From positions 1-64,000 of the forward strand of contig JAEUWI010000026.1 of assembly GCA_016791475.1 (NCBI GenBank): a stretch of DNA of 64,000 nt, given 5' to 3'. The stretch comes from Candidatus Hydrogenedentota bacterium (lineage in GTDB: Bacteria; Hydrogenedentota; Hydrogenedentia; Hydrogenedentales; JAEUWI01). Under the pieces are notes generated by a model that saw only the letters and a program-made list of their open reading frames with translations, was not told where the DNA came from and ran no database searches. The first letter of the stretch is position 1. Each line of letters begins with the position of its first letter. The position numbers were made by a program, and so were the translations under genes. Below, one piece after another: positions 57,730-64,000 of this stretch.

Positions 57730-60096
57730 ATGAACGAATCGGAAACCCGCGCGGAACACATTGACCCGGCCCTGGCAGCGGCGGGCTGGGGTGTGGTGCC
57801 GGGGAGCCGCATCCGCCGTGAGTACCACATCACCCACGGGCGCATCGAGGGTCCGGGCCGTCGCGGAAAGGCCCTGACCGCCGACTATGTGCTGGAATAC
57901 CGCAACACGAAACTGGCGGTGCTGGAGGCGAAGGCGTGGGGCAAGGCCCTGACGGAGGGCGTGGCCCAGGCGAAGGATTACGGCGGCAAGCTGGCGCTGC
58001 GCTTTGCCTATGCGAGCAATGGCCAGGGGCTCTATGAAATCGATCTGGAGTCGGGCGACGAGGGCGCGGTGTCCGCCTGGCCCACGCCGGAGGAACTCTG
58101 GAACCGCACTTTTGCCCACGCCAACGCGTGGCGCGATCGCTTCGCGGAAATCCCCTTTGAAGACAAAGGTGGATCCCACCCGAGCCGCTACTATCAGGAC
58201 ATCGCCATCGAGCGGGTGCTGGAGGCCGTGGCGAATGGGGAGGAGCGAATCCTCCTGACGCTGGCCACGGGCACGGGAAAAACTTTCATCGCCTTCCAGA
58301 TCGCGTGGAAGCTCTTCCACGCGCGCTGGAGTCTTTCTTCAATGGACAATGGACAATTGACAATGGACAACGAAAAAGCCCCATTGCGTCGTCCACGAAT
58401 TCTCTTTTTAGCAGACCGCAATATATTGGCGAATCAGGCGTTTAATGCGTTTTCCGCATTCCCCGAGGATGCGCTGGTAAGAATCGCGCCGGAGGCCATT
58501 CGGAAGAAGGGGCGGGTTCCGAAGAACGGGAGCATCTTCTTTACCATCTTCCAGACCTTCATGAGCGGTCCGCCGAAGGAGGGACACCCTTCGCCGTATT
58601 TTGGCGATTACCCGCCGGACTTCTTCGACTTCATCATCATCGACGAGTGCCACCGGGGCGGTGCGAACGATGAGAGCACGTGGCGGGACATTCTTGAGTA
58701 CTTCGAACCGGCGGTGCAGCTCGGTCTGACGGCAACGCCCAAGCGCCAGGGCAATACCGATACCTACCGTTATTTCGGCGATCCGGTCTATATCTATTCG
58801 CTGAAGGAAGGCATCAACGACGGCTTTCTCACGCCGTTCAAGGTGAAGCAAATCGCCACGACGCTGGACGAGTATGTCTACACGCCCGACGACACCTTGA
58901 TCGAAGGCGAGATCGAGGCGGGCAAGCGCTACGAAGAGCCGGACTTCAACCGTATCATCGAGATCATGGAGCGGGAGAAGAAGCGCGTGCAGATCTTCCT
59001 GGACCAGGCCAACCCGCGCGAAAAAACCATCATCTTCTGCGCCACCCAGGAGCACGCCCTGGCCGTGCGCGACCTCGTCAACCAGATGAAGTCGGTCTCC
59101 GACCCCAACTACTGCCAGCGGGTCACGGCGAACGACGGGGCGCTCGGCGAACAGCACCTGCGGGATTTCCAGGACAACGAGAAGACCATCCCCACGATCC
59201 TGACCACCTCACAGAAGCTTTCCACGGGCGTGGATGCGCGGAACATCCGCAATATCGTACTGATGCGGCCCGTGCGCTCCATGATCGAGTTCAAGCAGAT
59301 CATCGGGCGCGGCACACGGCTCTACGACGGCAAGGATTACTTCACGATCTACGACTTCGTGAAGGCCCACCACCATTTCATGGATCCCGAGTGGGACGGC
59401 GAGCCCCTGGAGCCGGAGGCCGACTCGGCCCGACCGCGTCCGCCCCGTGTTGCCGAGGATTCTGAAAATAGGGGTGAGGACGGCGAGGACAAGGCACCGA
59501 GAAAGCCCATCAAGGTGAAACTGGCCGATGGCAAGGCCCGCAGCATCCAGCACATGATGAGTACCACTTTCTGGCACCCCGACGGCACGCCCATGTCCGC
59601 CCAGCAGTTCATGGAGGCACTCTACGGCAAGCTGCCGGACTTCTTCAAAGACGAGGCGGAGTTGCGGACGCTGTGGAGCGATCCGGCGACGCGAAAGAAA
59701 CTGTTGGAGGCCCTGGCGGAAAAGGGCTTTGGCCGCGAGCAGTTGGACGAGATGCAGCGTATTATTGATGCCGAAAACAGCGATCTCTTCGACGTATTGG
59801 CCCACGTGGCCTATGCGCTGCCGCCCGAGAGCCGCGAAGTGCGGGCTACTCGTGCGCGGCACATTATCCGAGACCAGTTCGGCTCAAAGCAGCAGAAATT
59901 CCTCGATTTCGTGCTGCACCACTATGTGAGCGATGGCGTGGACGAACTGGATCAGGAAAAACTGGCCCCGCTGCTGCGACTCAAGTACCACAACTCCATT
60001 CCGGACGCCGTCGCAGATCTGGGCCAGCCCGACGACATCGGTCGGACCTTCGCCGGATTTCAGAAGTATCTCTACCAGGGGCAGGGGATGATGTAG
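57730..60096 (+). CDS. hsdR: Type I restriction endonuclease subunit R
   Basis: 788 aa, the short EcoR124-unlike (type IB/ID-like) form. The nuclease domain carries D52 and ExK at 67-69 (LEAKAWG). The SF2 helicase motor has Walker A ATGTGKT (179-185), DECH in FIIIDECHRGG and motif III LTATPKR. It translocates DNA and cuts unmethylated sites with HsdM and HsdS. Residues 204-215 (MDNGQLTMDNE region) are an in-frame insertion coded by a short dispersed repeat, in a variable loop after the Walker A helix. No SD is visible at the ATG. Confidence 0.94.
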   Translation: MNESETRAEHIDPALAAAGWGVVPGSRIRREYHITHGRIEGPGRRGKALTADYVLEYRNTKLAVLEAKAWGKALTEGVAQAKDYGGKLALRFAYASNGQGLYEIDLESGDEGAVSAWPTPEELWNRTFAHANAWRDRFAEIPFEDKGGSHPSRYYQDIAIERVLEAVANGEERILLTLATGTGKTFIAFQIAWKLFHARWSLSSMDNGQLTMDNEKAPLRRPRILFLADRNILANQAFNAFSAFPEDALVRIAPEAIRKKGRVPKNGSIFFTIFQTFMSGPPKEGHPSPYFGDYPPDFFDFIIIDECHRGGANDESTWRDILEYFEPAVQLGLTATPKRQGNTDTYRYFGDPVYIYSLKEGINDGFLTPFKVKQIATTLDEYVYTPDDTLIEGEIEAGKRYEEPDFNRIIEIMEREKKRVQIFLDQANPREKTIIFCATQEHALAVRDLVNQMKSVSDPNYCQRVTANDGALGEQHLRDFQDNEKTIPTILTTSQKLSTGVDARNIRNIVLMRPVRSMIEFKQIIGRGTRLYDGKDYFTIYDFVKAHHHFMDPEWDGEPLEPEADSARPRPPRVAEDSENRGEDGEDKAPRKPIKVKLADGKARSIQHMMSTTFWHPDGTPMSAQQFMEALYGKLPDFFKDEAELRTLWSDPATRKKLLEALAEKGFGREQLDEMQRIIDAENSDLFDVLAHVAYALPPESREVRATRARHIIRDQFGSKQQKFLDFVLHHYVSDGVDELDQEKLAPLLRLKYHNSIPDAVADLGQPDDIGRTFAGFQKYLYQGQGMM
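58339..58367 (+). repeat. Dispersed 29-bp repeat inside hsdR
   Basis: These 29 bases are identical to 56396-56424 in hsdS-tail copy C; a variant lies at 55513-55545. Here the repeat is read in frame as part of hsdR (codons 204-213) and adds MDNGQLTMDN without breaking the protein. Confidence 0.9.
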
Positions 60097-60149
60097 GGCC
60101 AGCCATGGCGTGCTGATGTGGGGAATCAACATTGAGACTTCTAGAGCCC

Positions 60150-60179
60150 CTGTCATTCCCGCATTCGCGGGAATGACAG
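60150..60179. terminator. Perfect 13-bp hairpin between hsdR and dxs
   Basis: CTGTCATTCCCGC and its exact complement flank a 4-nt loop (ATTC). It lies between the converging hsdR and dxs genes, 54 nt past the hsdR stop, so it may terminate both; no T-run is present. The word CATTCCCGCnnnnCGCGGGAATG is also a common dispersed repeat in bacterial genomes. Confidence 0.6.
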
Positions 60180-60238
60180 AAGGTCGGAAATCTGTTTCAG
60201 TGGGCGAGCCTGGCGTTAAATCGATCGCTTCAAGCGTG

Positions 60239-62140
60239 TCAGTTCACCGGATTGGCCGCGTGTTCTTTCAGCACCGCCATGGCCTCTTTGTACAGCCCCT
60301 CGGCGTGGAGGTTGTGGGCGGCTAGCTGCTCGGCGCGGGTGGCTTGCTCGCTGAAGATGTCGGGAATCCCCATGCGGTGAATCTGGAGCTCGTGGAGCTT
60401 GCCTGTATTGGCGAAGTACTCCATCACGGCGGAGCCGAAGCCGCCGTCGAGGGTGTTTTCTTCCACGGTGATGATTGGCCGGTCCAGGAGGCTGTCGAGC
60501 AGCGCCGTGTCCAGCGGCTTCACGAAGCGGGCATCGGCCACGCCGACGGAGTAGCCCTCGGCGGCGAGGCGTTCGGCGGCGTCGAGGCAGGCCTGGGCGC
60601 AGGGGCCGATCACGAGGAAGGTGGCGTCTGTCCCTTCGCGCAGGATTTCGCCCTGTGTGATATCCCGTCCCTCTTCGGCGCCGATATTTGGGGCCTTGCC
60701 CCGGGCGTAGCGAATGGCCACGGCGCCATCCTGTTGGAGCGCCCACTTGACCATGAGCTTCGTGTCCAGCGCATCGCGCGGTGCGAGGACTTGAAGATCG
60801 GGCACGCAGCGCAGGAACGACAGGTCGAAGGTGCCGTTCTGCGTGGGGCTGTCTTCGCCCACGAGGCCGGCGCGGTCCAGTGCAAAGACGACGGGCAGTT
60901 TTTGAATGCACACGTCGTGGATGAGCTGGTCGTAGCCGCGCTGGAGGAAGGTGGAGTAGATGGCGGCGACGGGACGGAGGCCCCTGGCGGCCATACCGGC
61001 GGCCATGGTGACGGCGTGCTGCTCGCAAATGCCTACATCGAAAAATCGGTCGGGGTAGACCTCTTCAAACTTGGAGAGGCCCGTGCCCGTGGGCATGGCG
61101 GCGGTGATGCCGACCACGCGGCTGTCCGCGGCGCCCGCTTCCAGCATGGCTTCCACGAAGGCATCGGTAAAGGTTACGGCGTGGCCACCGTTTTCGCCCA
61201 CGGCGGGCAGGGGCTCGCCCTCTTCTTCGGCGGGCTTGATGGCGAGGGGGGAGACGCCGTGGTACTTGAGGGGATCTTCCTCGGCCGCCTTGAGTCCCTT
61301 GCCTTTTTCCGTGCGGCAGTGGAGCAGGATCGGGCCGCGCATCTTCTTGATGCTGGAGAGGCATTCGATGAGCAGGGGCAGATCGTGGCCGTCCACCGGG
61401 CCAATGTAATTGACGCCCAGCTCCTGAAAGAGCGCCCCTTTGGTGATGTAGTTCTTGACCGACTTCTCGATGTCCTGGATCGCCCGGGTCATGCGATTGC
61501 CGATGATTTTCTTCACAAAGCTGCCGGCGTCTTCCTTGGCGCGCTTGTAGGGCTCCGCCATGATCATCCGGTTGAAGTACTGATTCAGCGCGCTGGCGTT
61601 GGGGGAGATGGACATCTCGTTGTCATTGAGGATGACGAGCATGTCGAGGCCCAGGTGTCCCGCGTGGCTCAGGCCCTCAAAGGCCATGCCGCCCGTGATG
61701 GCGCCATCCCCGATGAGGGCGACGACCTGATAGTCTTCCTTAAGCTGGTCGCGGGCAATGGCCATGCCCACCGCGGCGGAAATGGACGTGGAGGAGTGGC
61801 CGGTGCCGAAGCAGTCGTAGTCGCTTTCGCAGATCTTGGGGTAGCCGCTGATCCCGTCCTTCTTGCGGATGGAGTCAAAAACCTCGCGGCGGCCCGTGAG
61901 CAGCTTGTGGGGGTAGCACTGGTGGCCCACATCCCAGATGAGCTGGTCATGACCCACGTTATAGACGTAGTGGAGTGCAAGGGTCAGCTCGACCACGCCC
62001 AGCGGGGCGGAGAGGTGGCCGCCATTGTGGTTGACCACCTCCAGTACCCGCTCCCGCAGCTCGCTGGCCAGGGTCTCCAACTGGTTGAGGGAGAGGGATT
62101 TAAGATCGGCGGGGGAATTTATCGTATCCAGCAGTGCCAT
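60239..62140 (-). CDS. dxs: 1-deoxy-D-xylulose-5-phosphate synthase
   Basis: 633 aa from the ATG at 62140; ATGs at 62164 and 62182 are in frame but add non-conserved residues. It makes DXP from pyruvate and glyceraldehyde-3-phosphate with thiamine diphosphate, the first step of the MEP pathway. Motifs: GGHLSAPLGVVELTLALHYV, GHQCYPHKLLTGR, ThDP site GDGAITGGMAFEGLSHAG ... NDNEMSISPN, and the transketolase-like VGICEQHAVTMAAGMA. ispD and ispF are 30 kb away. Confidence 0.97.
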   Translation of the reverse strand: MALLDTINSPADLKSLSLNQLETLASELRERVLEVVNHNGGHLSAPLGVVELTLALHYVYNVGHDQLIWDVGHQCYPHKLLTGRREVFDSIRKKDGISGYPKICESDYDCFGTGHSSTSISAAVGMAIARDQLKEDYQVVALIGDGAITGGMAFEGLSHAGHLGLDMLVILNDNEMSISPNASALNQYFNRMIMAEPYKRAKEDAGSFVKKIIGNRMTRAIQDIEKSVKNYITKGALFQELGVNYIGPVDGHDLPLLIECLSSIKKMRGPILLHCRTEKGKGLKAAEEDPLKYHGVSPLAIKPAEEEGEPLPAVGENGGHAVTFTDAFVEAMLEAGAADSRVVGITAAMPTGTGLSKFEEVYPDRFFDVGICEQHAVTMAAGMAARGLRPVAAIYSTFLQRGYDQLIHDVCIQKLPVVFALDRAGLVGEDSPTQNGTFDLSFLRCVPDLQVLAPRDALDTKLMVKWALQQDGAVAIRYARGKAPNIGAEEGRDITQGEILREGTDATFLVIGPCAQACLDAAERLAAEGYSVGVADARFVKPLDTALLDSLLDRPIITVEENTLDGGFGSAVMEYFANTGKLHELQIHRMGIPDIFSEQATRAEQLAAHNLHAEGLYKEAMAVLKEHAANPVN

Positions 62141-62478
62141 AGTCGAGTCAGTCACACCATCCATTCGGGGGCCACATAGCATCTTTATACATAAAAGTAC
62201 TTAAAGGTTTCAAAACAGGTCGGCGCGCCGCATGCCATGAAGGCAATTTTCGCGGGGCTGCGCCTGTCTGCTTGTAAACCCGGAGTATAGCACAGGCCGT
62301 CTTTGCGGAGCCACGCGCGGAAAGACTACGCATCCTGGGGGCGCATCTGCTAGAATCCCCTCTTCGCGCGCATTTTCACCATACCCGTGACCGCGCGTGA
62401 ATCTGGAGCAACTTTGAATCCGCCGCCCGCCCGCCGCCGCGTGCCCGGCGACGCCCCTACCCTGCGGAGCTGGCCCCC
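62141..62478. other. Intergenic region between dxs and mgtE
   Basis: A 338-nt divergent region. It must hold promoters for both genes; no clear -35/-10 pair, riboswitch (such as M-box) or ORF with SD was found by eye. Minor AT-rich words near 62180-62215 are the best promoter position for dxs. Confidence 0.4.
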
Positions 62479-63876
62479 ATGGAAGACACCGAGACCCTGG
62501 AAAGCTGGGAGCGTATTGAAGCGCTCGCGGCCACACAGGACCGGGCCGCGCTCGACGCCTATCTGGAAGTCCTCACCCCCGGTGAAGTCGCCCGGGCCTT
62601 TTCCCGTCTGGAAGATGAGGCCCTCCGCTCCGTCCTGGTGTTGCTAAGCCCCGAAACGGCGGCGGACCTGATAGAGGAACTCTCCGACACCCAGGGCTCC
62701 GACCTGATGGAAGCGCTTCCGGTGGAAGAGGCCGCGGCCATCGTCGACGAGATGGAGAGTCACCACCGCGCCGATATCCTCGGGGAGATGTCCGAAGACG
62801 ACGCCGAGGCCATCCTGCAGGCGATGGATCCGGAGGAGGCGAAGGACGCCCGGAAACTCCTGGAATACCATGAGAGCGAAGCGGGCGGCATCATGGCCAC
62901 AGAGTTTGTCTCCTATCCCCAGGATACCTCGGTCGCCGAAGTGCTCAATGATTTCCGCGCCAACGCCGAGCGCTACAGCGACTACGGCGTGCAGTACGCC
63001 TACGTAAACAGCGAGAACGGCACGCTTATCGGTGTCGTGCGCCTGCGCGATCTGGTGCTGGCCCCGGCCTGGAAGACCCTGCAGCAGATCATGATCGCGA
63101 ATCCGCTCTATCTCCAGTCCGATGCCCCCCTGCAGGAAGTCGCCCAGTTTTTCGATCGCTATCCCTTCTACAGCGTCCCCGTGACCGATCCCGACCTGAA
63201 AATGGTGGGGGTGATCTGGCGGGCGGATGCGGAAGAGGCCGTGGGCGAGGGCCACGAGAAGAGCCTCATGCGCTTCGGCGGTATTATCGGCGGTGAAGAA
63301 TTGCGGAGCATGCCCGCGGGCGAGCGCGTGTCCCGCCGGATCATGTGGCTCGGTGTGAATCTGCCTCTCAGCATGATCGCCGCATTTACGCTCCCCATCT
63401 TCGAGAAGACCATTCTGGGCTTTCCCGCCGTGCTCTTTTTCATTCCCATCATCGGAAATCTTTGCGGGTGCTCGGGCAATCAGGCGGTGGCCGTGAGTAT
63501 CCGCGAATTGACGCTGGGCCTGATTCAGCCCCAGGACTTCTGGCGCGTATTGCGCAAGGAATTTGAAGTGGGCCTGATCAACGGCGCCGTGCTGGGCACC
63601 ACCATCGCCCTCGTCGCCCTGGGCCTGGACTACGTGCGGGGTTCCCACGCTCCCCTGGTGGCCCTCTTCGTGGGCGTCGCCTTCTTTGTGAACACCATCA
63701 ACGCCGTGTGCCTCGGCGGCATCGTCCCCTTGGCCTTGCGGAAGCTGAAACTCGATCCCGCCCTCGGCGCGCCCCCGGTACTCACGACCCTCACCGATCT
63801 TTGCGGCTTCTTCATCCTCCTGGCCCTCACCACGCTCGCCCTCCATCACGGCCTGCTGGAAGTGCCGGCGCCATGA
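62479..63876 (+). CDS. mgtE: MgtE family magnesium transporter
   Basis: 465 aa. The N-domain is a superhelix of short repeats (LLSPETAADLIEELSDTQGS, EMSEDDAEAILQAMDPEEAK). A tandem CBS domain pair covers about 140-270 (ESEAGGIMATEFVSYPQDTS, FYSVPVTDPDLKMVGVIWR). The C-terminal membrane part has five helices, with FIPIIGNLCGCSGNQAVAVSI, FEVGLINGAVLGTTIALVAL and FFVNTINAVCLGGIVPLAL, close to the MgtE pore signature. The stop overlaps the next start by 4 nt (ATGA). Confidence 0.94.
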   Translation: MEDTETLESWERIEALAATQDRAALDAYLEVLTPGEVARAFSRLEDEALRSVLVLLSPETAADLIEELSDTQGSDLMEALPVEEAAAIVDEMESHHRADILGEMSEDDAEAILQAMDPEEAKDARKLLEYHESEAGGIMATEFVSYPQDTSVAEVLNDFRANAERYSDYGVQYAYVNSENGTLIGVVRLRDLVLAPAWKTLQQIMIANPLYLQSDAPLQEVAQFFDRYPFYSVPVTDPDLKMVGVIWRADAEEAVGEGHEKSLMRFGGIIGGEELRSMPAGERVSRRIMWLGVNLPLSMIAAFTLPIFEKTILGFPAVLFFIPIIGNLCGCSGNQAVAVSIRELTLGLIQPQDFWRVLRKEFEVGLINGAVLGTTIALVALGLDYVRGSHAPLVALFVGVAFFVNTINAVCLGGIVPLALRKLKLDPALGAPPVLTTLTDLCGFFILLALTTLALHHGLLEVPAP

Positions 63877-64000
63877 CGGGGGCGGCATCCGGGGAGGGCC
63901 TGTCCGCCGCCGCGCGGTTGCTGGAGCGGGAACGGCGCATCGCAACCATAGAATCCGGGCAGGGGCTGCTGCTGGAATCCAGCGCCCCCGGTGAATGCCT
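63873..64000 (+). CDS. Partial ORF cut by the window end
   Basis: The ATG at 63873 overlaps the mgtE stop by 4 nt, a sign of a real coupled gene. The 42 visible codons read MTGAASGEGLSAAARLLERE, then a basic stretch and SGQGLLLESSAPGEC. They are too short to identify. Ala/Glu/Arg content suits a helical N-terminus; ATPase, helicase or regulator are all possible. Confidence 0.6.
   Translation, partial: MTGAASGEGLSAAARLLERERRIATIESGQGLLLESSAPGEC

Noticed and set aside
60344-62179. A 611-codon plus-strand ORF opposite dxs
   Set aside because: dxs has all catalytic motifs on the minus strand; the mirror frame has none.

Overview
This 64 kb window is a GC-rich, densely coded bacterial chromosome segment with no rRNA, tRNA, phage or transposase gene that I could see. 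Several traits point to the PVC superphylum or a neighbour, with Candidatus Hydrogenedentota as my best guess. These are a Tat-exported Gfo/Idh/MocA oxidoreductase beside a DUF1080 hydrolase, a sulfatase-modifying-factor-like lipoprotein with a long (EG)n linker, DUF2723 and TMTC-like GT-C proteins, an exported ceramidase-like protein, and a DUF1559-like sequence (LLLPAVQKV...[12 protein letters not shown]). The taxonomy is inference; no marker gene here settles it.

Layout. 0.1-5.1 kb, minus strand: a coiled-coil membrane protein, a RbsD/FucU mutarotase, a TMTC-like glycosyltransferase and a lipoprotein. 5.3-9.0 kb, plus strand: a response regulator, a WYL regulator overlapping an alkaline phosphatase. 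9.2-9.45 kb holds two kinds of short tandem repeat; one matches the repeat at the window's left edge. 9.5-19.4 kb, minus strand: ceramidase-like protein, DUF2723-TPR protein, plsY-der-pgsA, a receiver/PilZ pair, a VTT membrane protein, an entericidin-like lipoprotein and a VOC protein. 19.5-22.8 kb, plus strand: an iron-uptake operon (DtxR-like regulator, feoA, feoB, small Cys-rich protein). 22.9-29.6 kb: exported methyltransferase, glycoside-catabolism genes, cupin and secreted propeller proteins. 29.7-35.6 kb, minus strand: PIN-TRAM protein-ispD-ispF, purine nucleoside phosphorylase, accA with a DUF167 gene, and a tiny Cys/His protein.

The second half holds more signalling genes and much of purine biosynthesis: a stand-alone IMP cyclohydrolase (purH N-terminal domain), purD, purC and purF at 40.8-49.6 kb, interrupted by a degenerate GGDEF regulator, exbD, a TPR protein and a GH4 glycosidase. 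From 52.3 to 60.1 kb lies a type I restriction-modification locus: hsdM and hsdS overlap, then come a small membrane protein, a HEPN-like protein and a Fic protein, then hsdR. Fragments of an hsdS 3' end recur between these inserted genes. dxs, mgtE and a truncated ORF close the window.

Most notable: (i) a pair of 61-62 aa peptides at 39.2-39.6 kb with near-identical double-glycine leaders at the same position and divergent C-termini; (ii) repeated hsdS tails that delimit accessory genes inside the restriction locus, plus a short dispersed repeat shared with an in-frame insertion in hsdR; (iii) three unrelated inverted-repeat elements that are all 162-164 bp long; (iv) palindromic operator candidates upstream of the DtxR-like gene and of hsdR; and (v) several small genes of 42-62 codons supported by strong Shine-Dalgarno sequences.
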